Shown here: in pieces, positions 1 through 11,328 of the stretch
How the letters are laid out: every line of letters starts with the position of its first letter
Position numbering within the stretch: the first letter of the stretch is position 1
NCBI GenBank assembly: GCA_030159075.1
Contig: BROG01000511.1
Span: 124,001 to 188,000 of the forward strand
DNA: 64,000 nt
Origin: Atrina japonica
Lineage: Eukaryota > Mollusca > Bivalvia > Pterioida > Pinnidae
Direction: 5' to 3'
The notes under the pieces: model-generated
Databases searched by the model: none
Told to the model about the DNA's origin: nothing
What the model saw: only the letters and a program-made list of their open reading frames with translations
Made by a program: the position numbers and the translations under genes

Positions 1-214
1 AGTGTGCTTATAATGTAACCTTCGTGCGTCTATAATATAACCTTTGGGTGTGTATCTTTTTACAGGTAAAACTGAGTTGATGTAAAATCGCATATAACAC
101 CTCTGAATGTTAAAGATCTGTGAATGAATTTTGTAGAGGCATTCGTGTACTTCAGAACTTTTAATTTGAACGATTGAACGTGTTTATCTAAATTTCATAT
201 TTATATATTAGATA

Positions 215-215
<1 letters not shown>
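1..215. other. Left-edge AT-rich sequence, nothing recognised
   Basis: I see no coding exon, RNA gene or mobile element in this short leading stretch. Confidence 0.5.

Positions 216-309
<94 letters not shown>
216..309. repeat. (TTA)n microsatellite
   Basis: Nearly pure ATT/TTA trinucleotide tract with one TCA interruption. Read on the minus strand it gives an artefactual poly-Asn peptide. Confidence 0.95.
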
Positions 310-310
<1 letters not shown>

Positions 311-1425
311 AACTGTTGTGTGAATGGATAAATGATAATACCCCTAAGTTTCTTTTGTTAGTATGAAAAGGGAGATATTCTAGTGTTTTGCAAGTGTATT
401 TTGTGTTTTTCACTATTGTTCTAGAAGATTTTCATGAGGTTTGTCTGTTCAATTTGAAGAGGATATAACTGTTGCATATATATGTACACATATATTTGCA
501 TTTACACACACTTATAAATTCTATTTTTATATGCATGCACAGACCAAAAATAATAATTATAACCCCTGGAACCCTCCCTAACAAATATACTACAAATTAA
601 AAAAAAACACCAACCCAGATAAAAATAGAAATGAAGAAAACACAGGGTGGTTAATATGCAAAATTGTTCATATCAAGAAAAAAGCAATATCGTAAACTCT
701 CGCCCACGTATATATTTGGACATACCTTCCATGTCATTATTACTAGCCCATTATTATGATCAGAATGATATATTTCATTATACGTTCAGTAATAAAACTA
801 ATAACTGTTTTATTTTGCCGAGGACAATGTTCTCACTTTGAAAATGTCTTCAATAGACCATTTTCGAGTTGTCTTGTTACGTTACGATTCATCATAATAG
901 AGTGCGGTTTCACAAAGCAAAGTAAGGCATCACTATATTCCGGACAAGCAGTTTATCGCCTCTATGATCATGGATATTAATATCATGAAGTAATAGATGC
1001 CAGATAAGAGAGATAATTAAAAAAAAATTATTTCCTCGCAGATGAAGTGAAATAAGATATCGCCGAATATCGTCAATGAACATATTACATAATCTGAATC
1101 GACCTTGCCCAAAACTTTCAGATGATGTCACGTAGTCTAAGTACAAACTATTGTGACGAAACTGAACGGAATCGCACAACTCGAAAATGGTCTGTTGCCA
1201 CTGTATCAGAAAATCCGCATTGTTGTCTATGTTGAGCTATGAATGGCAGTCGTCATGTTAAAATGTATACCGAATGAAATGGCGACATTTCAGTCCGAGG
1301 CAAAACAATAGATGTTGACTGATCTTATATGCACTTTTGATATTATACTTATTTAACTAAATAGAACATATACAAGCTAAACCTCTAGATGATACTATGG
1401 ATATGACGTGAATATAAGACAAACA
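310..1425. other. AT-rich spacer, nothing recognised
   Basis: Intergenic or intronic sequence. Open frames here (for example 910-1179 minus and 756-980 plus) have no recognisable domain, no credible splice context and unremarkable composition. I see nothing else. Confidence 0.5.
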
Positions 1426-1511
1426 TTGGTCTCTGGAAAACTATATGTTGGATCAGGTGCCTTGGAACTATATGTGGGATCAGGTGCCTTGGAGCAACCA
1501 ACATCCCCTAC
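1426..1511 (-). mobile_element. Family A retroelement tail, short fragment with internal duplication
   Basis: Matches the minus-strand consensus of the family A tail (the TCTGGAA, GGATCAGGTGCC and CATCCCCT blocks, in that order on the plus strand). A 27-bp segment holding GGATCAGGTGCCTTGGA is present twice head to tail (1440-1466 and 1467-1493) with two differences, which suggests a local duplication after insertion. Confidence 0.7.
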
Positions 1512-2984
1512 TAGTTACACTCACTATCATTCCGTGGAACTAAAACGCTCATATGAACGTAGGACATTACTGTCTTGACTTGTGCATCATAATTTGCGTA
1601 ATAAAATTATTCAAAACATATTTAAAACATAAATATATATGCGAAATTAAATTGTAACCGAAAGCAATTATAATAATTCCTCAAAACTCTTGACTTCCCA
1701 TTTTAGTAAAACTGCTCGATGGCCTTTTGATGTCCATTGTTAGAAATGTAAATCACTAGTCTGCAGGTGAATTTTCTGTTAAATATAAATACCCTACATC
1801 ATATTGAAACCCCATTGTAACCATATTGAGGCTCGATATGCAAATCTAATATCCTGTCATGGTGCGTTAAGTCGTCTAACGGTTACTAAGAAACGTTTCT
1901 TCACGGTCGATGGAAAGAAAATGATAAAAATATCAAAACAATTTTCTTAGACTAAACTAGGTCGGAATTAATTCTTCATTACACAAAGCGATATAACTAT
2001 GGATATTTGACAAAGTAGTTCCATGGATAAAAACCAATGTGACACGTCATATGTCACGTGATATTGATATGCCAGCTTTCACTTTTAACACAATACATCA
2101 CACAGATCAAACATTGACAGTTCGTAGTCTGCAATTTTCTATTAACTCCATAAAAACATGACATTTAGATTTGTTTCTGTCTATCGGCGTCTGCCTTTTT
2201 CTTTCTCTCTGTTTTCATTATTTGTCTTTTGGTGTCATTGTCTTCTTAGTCTATCTGTCTGTCTGTCTGTTTGTCTGTAAGTATTTGTTACAATTTTCTC
2301 TTTTTCACTTTTATACATCTTTCAGTTTAATTGTCTGTCTGTCTTTTTATTCATCTTTCTTTTAACTGTCTGTCTGTATAAAAAGTACATAGATGCCTCA
2401 AGTCATTTCTGATATTCCCGTCTGATACTGATATAGGACTAGAAAGCAATTGATTGTCTTGTCTGATCCGTGACCTATGGTTTTGTAATGTTTAGACAAG
2501 ACAATATTAGTAGTACCACAAATATTTTGTCAGTGACCGCAAACCGGAAGTTCAAAGACTTGAATATCACACCAGACGGGAAGAAGAGTTCAGGATTTAT
2601 CTAGGGTTTTCTACAAATCTATATCCGGTAACACTAACTTTACGTAACGAGACCTAGATCATTCAGACAATATAAGTTACCCATTCTGTATCAATTTATC
2701 GAAATCTTAAAGTCTTCGAAATAAAATGTATAAACCAAATACATATATTCATTAAAGCGTTGATCAATAACACCCGATTTGTTTGGTTTTTGTTTTCATT
2801 AATGTGATGTTTTATTTGGACCTATTGACAAAATTACATAGAAACTTTTCATCATAAAAGATAAAATGGAAACTATTAAGGTTCATCAATTGTTTTATAA
2901 CTTACGAACGTAATGTGAAACCGTTATATTGTCGTTGATGCCCGTTATATCAGTCTTTGTAAAGAAAGAACCAGGATTATCGGA
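1512..2984. other. Spacer with a T/CTGT-rich low-complexity patch
   Basis: No gene recognised. Between about 2170 and 2380 the plus strand is T-rich with several TCTG runs (CTGTCTGTCTGTCTG near 2262). The open frame there is a low-complexity artefact rich in Leu, Phe, Cys and Ser. The remainder looks like unique non-coding DNA. Confidence 0.5.
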
Positions 2985-2998
2985 ATGGTTGTGTTGAT

Positions 2999-3715
2999 TA
3001 TGTTGTACAAATATGGAGAGTATGTTTATGTACAGTCTGTTGTACAACAATGGAGAGTGTGTTTATGTACAGTCTGTTGTACAGCAGTGGAGAGTGTGTT
3101 CATATACATTCTGTTGTACAGCAGTGGAGAGTGTGTTCATATACATTCTGTTGTACAGCAGTGGAGAGTGTGTTTATGTACAGTCTGTTGTACAACAATG
3201 GAGAGTGTGGTCATATACAGTCTGGTGTACAACAGTGGAGAGTGTGTTCATATACAGTCTTTTGTACAACAATGGAGAGTGTGTTCATATACAGTCTGTT
3301 GTACAGCGGTGGAGAGTGTGTTCATATACAGTTTATGTATGTACAGCAATGACGTGTGTTTATATACATTCTGCTGTCTAGCAATGAAGAGTGTATTAAT
3401 GTACATTTTGTTTTATAGCAGTTTATGTGTATGGTTTTTGTGTAGAGTCTCTTGTACAGCAATGGAGAGTATTTGCGTATAGTCTGTTGTACAACAATGG
3501 AGAGTGTTTGTGTATAGTCTGTTGTACATCAATGGAGAGTGTTTGTGTATAGTCTGTTGTACAACAATGGAGAGTGTTTGTGTATAGTCTGTTGTACAAC
3601 AATGGAGAGTGTTTGTGTGTAGTCTGTTGTACAACAATGGAGAGTGTTTGTGTATAGTCTGTTGTACAACAATGAAGAGTGCGTTGTTGTACATTATGAT
3701 GTAAACCAATGGAGA
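2999..3715. repeat. 37-bp minisatellite, subfamily 1
   Basis: Tandem copies of a 37-bp unit containing CTGTTGTACAACAATGGAGAG. Copies differ mainly as CAACAATGG versus CAGCAGTGG and TTTATGTA versus TTCATATA. Because 37 is not a multiple of three and the unit lacks stops in some phases, overlapping open frames appear on both strands. They are artefacts of the repeat. Confidence 0.95.
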
Positions 3716-4250
3716 GTGGGTTTATATAAATTATGTTGTATAGTTATGAACAGCGTTTTTATGTACACTGTGTTGTATAGCAATGGCGAGTATGTTTATG
3801 TACACTGTGTTGTATAGCAATGGCGAGTATGTTTATGTACACTGTGTTGTATAGCAATGGCGAGTATGTTTATGTACACTGTGTTGTATAGCAATGGCGA
3901 GTATGTTAATGTACACTGTGTTGTATAGCAATGGCGAGTATGTTAAGTACACTGTGTTGTATAGCAATGGCGAGTATGTTTATGTACACTGTGTTGTATA
4001 GCAATGGCGAGTATGTTTATGTACACTGTGTTGTATAGCAATGACGAGTATGTTTATGTACACTGTGTTGTATAGCAATGGCGAGTATGTTTATGTACAC
4101 TGTGTTGTATAGCAATGGCGAGTATGTTTATGTACACTGTGTTGTATAGCAATGGCGAGTATGTTTATGTACACTGTGTTGTATAGCAATGGCGAGTATA
4201 TTTATATACACTGTGTTGTATAGCAATGGCGAGTATGTTTATATACACAA
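3716..4250. repeat. 37-bp minisatellite, subfamily 2 (homogenised)
   Basis: This continues the preceding array with the same 37-bp period but a different, much more uniform unit (CACTGTGTTGTATAGCAATGG plus GCGAGTATGTTTATGTA). Roughly a dozen near-identical copies point to recent expansion from a diverged monomer of subfamily 1. Confidence 0.95.
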
Positions 4251-4261
4251 TAAAGAGGTCT

Positions 4262-4990
4262 ACCATAGTACTATAGTGACTATATCATCCTATAGTAAAG
4301 CAAAATTTTGTAAATCAAAGTTTTTACTATAGTAAATCAAAGTTTTTACTGAAGTAAATATTTTTGTGATATAGTAAAGCAAAGTTCCTACTATAGAAAA
4401 TCTAATTTTGTACTATAGTAAACCATAGTTCTTATTATAGTAAACCATAATTTTTAGTATACTAAATCAAAGTTCTTACTATAGTAAATCAAAGTTCTTA
4501 CTATTGTAAATCAAAGTTCCAACTAAATATAAAATCTCAGATACCAAAGTATAAATCTTCAGGATGTCCAGGATACATATACAAATCTGCTGAACACGGG
4601 ATAAAAGTAGATCTCTGGAAAACCAGGATGGGATTGAGGAGTAAGCCTCCCCTATTGACCGGTCACACCTACCGGGAGTCCATAGACAGATTAAAATGAA
4701 AAAGATTGGGCAGAAATCCTCGTCACAATTGGTAAAGAGAGCTCAACAATCTCTATCGAATATATTTTTGTGATGGTAATTCAAAATTCTTGCTATAGTA
4801 AAGTTCGTACTGTAGTAAATCACAACTTTTATTACAGTAAATCAAACTTTTATTATAGTAAATCATACTTTTATTACAGTAAATCACAACTTTTATTATA
4901 GTAAATCACAAATCACAACTTTTATTACAGTAAATCAAACTTTTATTATAGTAAATCATACTTTTTACTATAGAAAATTTTTTAATTCAC
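4262..4990. repeat. About 20-bp minisatellite (ACTATAGTAAATCAAAGTTT)
   Basis: Degenerate tandem copies of a roughly 20-bp unit with core ACTATAGTAAATCAAAG. The array is split in two by a family A retroelement tail (4528-4765), so the satellite existed before that insertion. Confidence 0.9.
4528..4765 (-). mobile_element. Family A retroelement tail inserted in minisatellite
   Basis: Minus-strand copy of the dispersed family A tail. Read on the plus strand it has the blocks CAGATACCAAAGTATAAAT, GGATGTCCAGGATAC, GATCTCTGGAAAACCAG, GACCGGTCACACCTACCG and CTCGTCACAATTGGTA in the expected order. It is flanked on both sides by the same 20-bp satellite. Confidence 0.85.
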
Positions 4991-5389
4991 TATAGTTACT
5001 ATATTTACTGTAGTTTACTATCTGTAGGGTATAAACGCTATTTTAATGTTATTTTTGTATGGAAAAAGTAAATAATAGACAGATTAGGTTGTTCAAATTT
5101 GTTTTTTTATAATACATGTATACAATAGCATTATGAACAAATCATGTTCAAACATCTGCTGGTATCGTCATAAACATAATATTATTTTATTTACGTCATA
5201 AAGGTCGAGCTAAGCATAACAATGTACTGATTTTTTTTAAACCAAAAAGAACTTTAAATTTTGGTATTGGTTTTTCCATTGTAATATCTTTGCGTAAAAA
5301 TCATACCAGATATTAAAGGAAATGTCATTAAACTCTTTATTCTAATTTTATCGTTGACTTTTCCGTATCTAGATATTTTGATCAAATCA
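4991..5389. other. AT-rich spacer, nothing recognised
   Basis: Between two satellite regions. No gene or known repeat was seen. Confidence 0.5.
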
Positions 5390-6020
5390 AGTGACATTGT
5401 ATATATACCTGTTTTAAACGTAAATCATTTATTTCCTAGCTTTACACTTATATCAGCTATTTACTCTACTGACTCGAGCATTACTATTGTCAGATCTTTA
5501 ACCTTTTCGATGTTAAATATGCTAGCTAGTCTGCCTGTATTGCCAGACCTTTTATTTATTAGATCTATTAAATCTACTTGCCAGAGCCTGCCCTTTATCA
5601 CCATTATCAGTCATTTTGATTATTTGCTGTTAAATCTACTATCTATAGTCTTTCTCTATCACCGTTGATAGATCTTTCATATATTTTCCGTTACATCAAC
5701 TCAAGTATTGTATTTATCAACTTTTATATTTACTAGCTAAAGCATTATATCAGCACTGTCACATCTTTCATATATCACAGACATTTTGAAATAAAAAAAA
5801 TACTGGTCAACCGGACCAGTGAATAAAGCCTTTAAAGAAATTTCACTGGTCAAAGAAATCTTTTTACTAGTCTGTACATATACACAATTGAATTGAAATG
5901 GAAAATCACTGGTCATTTGGACCAGATATCAGATACATTTCACCGGGCATTTGTAAAATTTACCGGCTTTTCTGATATCAGCTATTAAACTATTGTTTAG
6001 ATTCTGTCTATCACTTGTCA

Positions 6021-6024
<4 letters not shown>

Positions 6025-6112
<88 letters not shown>
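6025..6112. repeat. (TA)n microsatellite
   Basis: Uninterrupted TA dinucleotide tract of about 88 bp inside the degenerate 60-bp satellite. Confidence 0.98.
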
Positions 6113-6115
<3 letters not shown>

Positions 6116-6244
6116 CTGCTATTAAAACCTCTACTGGGTAGGTTATTTTTTTAGCATCAAGCCACTGACTAGAACCTGTCCCGTTCACCTTTGTCAAGTA
6201 TAGTATTTATTGGCTGTTACATTCATTAGCTATAGCCTGTCTAT

Positions 6245-6475
6245 CAGTATGGTCACAGCTTTTATATATAAGCTGTTACATTCACCAGCTAAAGTCTGTC
6301 TATCAGTATGGTCACATATTTTAGATATAAGCTGTTATATTCACCAGCTAAAGTCTGTCTATCAGTATGGTCACATCTTTTAGATATAAGCTGTTACATT
6401 CACCAGCTAAAGTCTGTCTATCAGTATGGTCACATCTTTTAGATATAAGCTGTTACATTCACTAGTTATATCATG
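6245..6475. repeat. 59-bp satellite subarray
   Basis: Near-identical head-to-tail copies of a 59-bp unit running through CTGTTACATTCACCAGCTAA, AGTCTGTCTATCAGTATGG and TCACATCTTTTAGATATAAG. Confidence 0.9.
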
Positions 6476-6649
6476 TCTGTACATCATTGTCAGATCAGGT
6501 ATTAAAACTATTGTCTATCTAACACTGTCATCAGAGCTTTATATATCTGCTATTAATTCTTCTACTGACAAGATTCTGTGTTACCGTTACAACATGTTTT
6601 ATGCATTAGCGTTGTCAGATCTTTTAGATATAAGCTGTAACATCAACTA

Positions 6650-7080
6650 GCTAGAACCTGTCTGTATCAGTGTTGTCAGACATCAACTAGCTAGAGCCTG
6701 TCTGTATCAGTGGCGTCAGACATCAACTAGCTAGAGCCTGTCGTATCAGTGTTGTCAGACATCAACTAGCTAGAGCCTGTCTGTATCAGTGTTGTCAGAC
6801 ATCAATTAGTTAGTACCCGTCTGTATCAGTGGCGTCAGACATCAACTAGCTAGAGCCTGTCGTATCAGTGTTGTCAGACATTAACTAGCTAGAGCCTGTC
6901 TGTATCAGTGGCGTCAGACATCAACTTGCTAGAGCCCGTCTGTATCAATGTTGTCAGACATCTACTAGCTAGAGCCTGTCTGTATCAGTGTTGTCAGACA
7001 TCAACTAACTAGAGCCCGTCTGTATCAGTCTTGTTAGACATCAACTAGCTAGAGCCTGTCTGTATAAGTGGTGTCAGATC
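6650..7080. repeat. 40-bp satellite subarray, deletion derivative of the 59-60-bp unit
   Basis: About ten copies of a 40-bp unit: CATCAACTAGCTAGAGCCTG followed by TCTGTATCAGTGTTGTCAGA. The flanking longer units contain the same sequence plus about 20 bp (TCTTTTAGATATAAGCTGT) between TTGTCAGA and ACATC, so the 40-bp unit looks like a deletion product that then amplified. Confidence 0.9.
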
Positions 7081-7560
7081 TTTTTGATATAAGCTGTTAG
7101 ATTTAACTAGTAGCTAGAACCTGTCTGTATCAATGTTTTCAGGTATTTTAGATATAAGCATTTACATCTACTAGCTAGATTCTCTCTGCATCGGTGCTGT
7201 CAGATCTTAAATATATCAAATGTTAGATCAAATAGATAGATTCTCTCTGCATCAGTATTGTAAGATCTTTTATATAAAAGCAGTTACATTAATTAGCTAA
7301 AACATGTCTCTATCACCTTTGTCAAGTACTGTATCTATGAATTGTTACATACACTAGCTAAAGCCTGTCTATCACCATAGTAAGATTTTCCATATATCAG
7401 CTATGTCTAGATTCTGTCTGTCACCCTTGTCAGATTTCGATATTTCTGCTAATAAATCTTCTACCGGCTAGATTCCGTGTTACCATTGTAATATATTTTA
7501 TGTTAATGTAGATATCATATATCTATTGAGTAGAGCCTGTCTGTATTACCGATGTTGGAT

Positions 7561-8588
7561 TGATTCTTTTGTCTGACCAGTCAATTATATATGTTTTAGT
7601 TTTCAACACATTCAGTATTCTGTTAACCGTGTTTTAGTACAAAGATTGTTAAATAATCAAATTTTTAATTTTTATGTATCATAATCCATCAGACCAACGG
7701 CTGTCACCTTTTACAACAAAAAATACTTAAATTCATTTTGTATCTGTCTTTGAAGTTTCCTTTCATTTTTTATTGCTTAACAATTTTTTTCGAAATTGAA
7801 TATTTTGTATGATGTCATTTTGAAAAAAGACATTCTTACGAATGAATGTTATACATGTGATATTATGTATAATTGCTATTTCATACTTTACGTTTACTGT
7901 AAATGTCAGCATTTAGTATGGCTACACACGTATGTAATGTATTCTAGTAAACCATGTGGCATTTGTGATGTCAGTTGTAAAAACAAAAATCTATCAGAAA
8001 AGATATTTAAATTATGCAGTGTTATCAAAAATATTTCACTTATCTTGCAATTTTTATTTCATCTTGTAATAATTGGAAAGTGCGATGTAAAAGATATACT
8101 AACACATATTCATAACGCTTATTGTTAATTATAGTTCGGAAATGAAATTAGATGACTTAAAAATTTAGCCTGAAGGTACGTATGAAGTAATTAATATTTA
8201 ATTCTTCAGATATATTCATAAACTCATGCCTCAAGGAAATTAAACGTAAAGGTGGTAATTTGTCGGATTGAGGAAAACGAGGTTGATTTATTTGAGAGAA
8301 ATGCAAACAGAAGTATATAATGGTTGAATTCATCATAATACTTGCAATGTTTCTTTTGTGTTTGTGCTTTAGATATGACAAGATGTTTTAAAATCTGTTA
8401 AGAAATGAAGCACGTTGTTTCTGAATTATCGCGCCAATTACACCTTACCAATATTGCAATAGTCATGATTCGCCGACGTTAGACAACATGATCAGTTATC
8501 AATTGACTCACTAAGTTAAACTTTGGGATGGAGAAAGCAACTAAAGCAATTGTTTTACATAAAAATAGACACATAAAATTCAACTTAC
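7561..8588. other. Sequence downstream of the left reeler-like exon, nothing recognised
   Basis: If the exon at 8589-8850 is expressed, this is its first intron. No second reeler exon could be recognised. An open frame at 7796-8128 (plus) is rich in Cys but starts at TTG, has no signal peptide and no known pattern, so I do not call it. Confidence 0.45.
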
Positions 8589-8850
8589 CTCTTGTTATGT
8601 TTCCTTGTCCTTTAAGTTTCGTATTGGTGCTATTATAATAAAACTTTTGACTTACAAAAACCTGAAATGGAGCGTTTGTTGAATTTTGTGGTAAGTATTG
8701 TCCGACATGAGTATCGTTTAGAGGTTCAGTATGGAAAGTTGTAGGATTTCCACAACTATCCGGGGGTGCTCCAATAATAAATGAGTACACAGGCAGGGCT
8801 AATGTTCCCAAAATCAAAACAGATCCTAAAAACATTTTGTGCCCAGCCAT
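8589..8850 (-). CDS. First coding exon of a divergent reeler-like secreted protein (partial gene)
   Basis: The exon opens with ATG at 8850 (a second in-frame ATG at 8835 is also plausible). It encodes a signal peptide, MFLGSVLILGTLALPVYS, then a mature start FIIGAPPDSC, a histidine-containing stretch and PFQVFVSQKFYYN. GAP...C followed by an aromatic beta-strand segment is the pattern at the start of the reeler domain (Pfam Reeler, PF02014: small-Gly-Ala-Pro, Cys, PgH, Py.i). Here the PGH motif is not conserved, so the call is weaker than for the exon at 24.2 kb. A consensus donor (G|GTAAGTTG) ends the exon in phase 1, the same phase as the 24.2-kb exon, which supports common ancestry. Several NxS/T sites are present. 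Reeler proteins are secreted and some are immune-induced in invertebrates; its role here is unknown. Later exons were not found. Confidence 0.6.
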
Positions 8851-9558
8851 TTTGGATTACTTAAGATGCATAAAGAACATGTCAATACGTTTACACGTAA
8901 AATAATTATTGCATTCTCGTCACGTGGTCCGAGTGAAAGGCCATCGCAAGGTACGCCTGTCAAACAATTGAATAAAAAATTACCTGCTTGACATGACGTG
9001 GTCCTGTCAATCACCCAGAGCTTTCATAATGGTCACACAAGGTTATTGTCTTCTGTTTATTTACGTCGCTAGAGCTACAAAGCTGTCGTGTTAGTCAGGT
9101 TGACGAAACTGACATAAGTGAAGGGAATAAAATATGTCACATGTTTCGTCTTTGATGACCAAATTGATCAAACATCGGAATAAAATGATCTCAAGTAGAA
9201 ATTAGGGTTGTATGTAGTTGTATATAGGTTTGTCCACGTGTTACATTGTCCATGACAATGCAATTATCAAGTTTCTTTCTGAATACATGTAACAAGTTAT
9301 AATTTTTAAATTAAGATATTTATAATTTATATTACACGTACATACTTTGTCGTCACTAGTTGTATGCTGTAATTTGTCAGATGATATTGACATATTGATT
9401 ATACAGAAATCATACACTTCAACATGAATATAAGACTGTCAGAGACATTGTCAGTATACAACGTGACGTTCTGATTGCACTCATCTGTCGATGTTGTCAA
9501 TTCGATTTATAATTTTGTACCATACGATAGATCAGCAGCATGCATCACACACACACGC

Positions 9559-9560
<2 letters not shown>
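8851..9560. other. Upstream flank of the left reeler-like exon
   Basis: Would hold the promoter and 5' UTR of the minus-strand exon at 8589-8850. No convincing TATA box or other site could be fixed by eye. Confidence 0.4.

Positions 9561-9595
<35 letters not shown>
9561..9595. repeat. (GT)n microsatellite
   Basis: GT dinucleotide run preceded by a short CA run (about 9546-9558), so the pair can form a small hairpin. Confidence 0.95.
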
Positions 9596-9598
<3 letters not shown>

Positions 9599-11187
9599 AA
9601 TTATTTTTTTCTTTCAAATAAACAAATAAGTAGGGGTTTTAATATAACCGCGGTTATAATGCTAATAAAGAAATTTAGCCGGGGAACCATAATCATTTCA
9701 AATAAAGCGAAATTACAATGTAACAGTGTTCATTATAAATGGGTTCGACTGAATGTATATTTTATGCAATCTTTACAAAAACGTAGGTCGTCAGTGCCAA
9801 GAAAAAAATCAAACACGATTTTATATCATAAAGTAGAAAACTAGTACAACCGGTGTTGTTGTTCTTGTGGAGTGAATATCTTCAGTTTTGTGTTCACTAT
9901 CATTTTTTCCGATTCGTTTATGTTTTAACATTTCTTTGTAAATGCATTCATAATTTTTACGATCCCTATCTTGTCAGCATTTAATATTTCAAGGTGTTTT
10001 ATCTTGGTGTATATACAGGTAATAGTTGACATTTAGGTGAGTATACTTTTTAGCGGTTATTATCGCTTGATATTTGTAGAGTAGGTTTAATCCAACAATA
10101 CTTGATATTTAGGTGACAAGGTAAAACAAAGCTGAAATGGCTTTATTGAGCCGATGTCTTTCTTTTTTATAATGCATTGTAATTAACTTTAAGACTAGAT
10201 CTTATCTTGTGTTTTAATAAAACTCTTACTATCTCTGAATAAAAGTTCTAAACATATCTGCACAGGAGTTTTTTTTTTTTGATATTACTCTCGAAATTCA
10301 AACTCAAACACGAGACATTTGACTTATCATCTGCAGAGATGTAATTCTGTCGAGTAAGAGTTACTTCTCTTTGACTATAAACGGTAAAAAAGTACAAAAG
10401 AATTGCCACTTGTCACTAGAAGCTTGTCATCATTGGCTTGTGGCAATAAGGGCCTGTACGCATGCGTACAGTGTTTTAAAAGAAATGTTTGGTGAGAGAA
10501 TTTTTAAATCTAAGAACAGTTAACACCTTGTCAGGTTAACCTGTGATACCTTTAATACTAGTTTATGTTTGGATTAATCAGTTCAAATACAGTGGCAGGG
10601 AATAACTGAGCCATATGGTTTACGCGCCTTTTAAACACTTCAATCTAAGTTTGGTGATGATATGTAAAGCGTTTAAATTTACATAGTCTCCAAAACGTTT
10701 CGATGTTCATATTAAATGATGTAATCAGTGTGAAGACAATTTGATCAGTGTCACTTTTCAGAAGGGAAAATGTAAGGGTATATCCATGATGGTATATCTA
10801 GGATGAACACTGTAACATGATAAAAATATTGGGTTCTTGCACTTCTTCAATGATACATTGGCTGAGTGAAATACGTTATGTACTTTTGCAAGGTCTTTGT
10901 ATATTTTGTTTAAATTTCTTCTTTATTTTGTTCCCTTGTTGGCTGGTAGGTTTACTGATTAAATCATATGATTACCTGAGAGAAACATCGACTTTGAAAA
11001 TGGTTAAATGAAAAACGTACATTCTTATGCTTCAAATGATTTATGATGCTTGTGAATTCTTTTTGATAGAATACATTTAGTGATTCTATGTGTATTAAAT
11101 TTATGTATAAACTGTTTTATGTATTAAGTCTGCGGAAACATCCATTAAAATTAAGCTTAATTCAATCTAAACATTCCTCAGTCTGTC
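9596..11187. other. Spacer, nothing recognised except an 18-bp palindrome
   Basis: No gene or known repeat was seen. A perfect palindrome, CTGTACGCATGCGTACAG, sits at 10454-10471. Its significance is unknown and it could be chance. Confidence 0.45.
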
Positions 11188-11328
11188 TTAACAAATTAGG
11201 TCTCCATATAAATGATAATTCATTTTACAATTCGGGTTGTCTCTCTTGTATTGACACTCATTGCAGTTGCTAGTTGGCGCTGGAGAATAGTTCTCGGTGG
11301 TTATGTAGTATACTCTGTATCCAATACT
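11188..11328 (-). other. Possible Cys-containing terminal exon (unconfirmed)
   Basis: On the minus strand a 46-codon open stretch ends in TAA and includes YSPAPTSNCNECQYKRDNP followed by further Cys residues (four Cys in all). The codon mix looks protein-like, and an AG (TTTGAAG) lies at its upstream edge after a moderately T-rich stretch. It could be a last exon of a secreted protein, perhaps of the reeler gene starting at 24.4 kb, but the phase does not join directly and no homology is recognised. It may be chance. Confidence 0.15.

Larger units (their letters stand above)
5390..7560. repeat. Ancient about 60-bp satellite region with younger subarrays
   Basis: Degenerate units built from TTGTCAGATCTTTTA, ATATAAGCTGTTACATC, ACTAGCTAGAGCCTGTCTG and TATCACC-like blocks recur over about 2 kb. 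Two sections are recent and uniform: a 59-bp unit at about 6245-6475, and a 40-bp unit at about 6650-7080. The outer copies are strongly diverged. Open frames here are not genes. Confidence 0.8.

Noticed and set aside
2985..3709. Overlapping Cys/Val/Tyr-rich open frames on both strands
   Set aside because: Produced by the 37-bp minisatellite, which lacks stops in several phases. No start context, domain or splice support.
7796..8128. Cys-rich 110-codon plus-strand frame
   Set aside because: Starts at TTG, no signal peptide, no regular Cys spacing, AT-driven composition and no splice signals.
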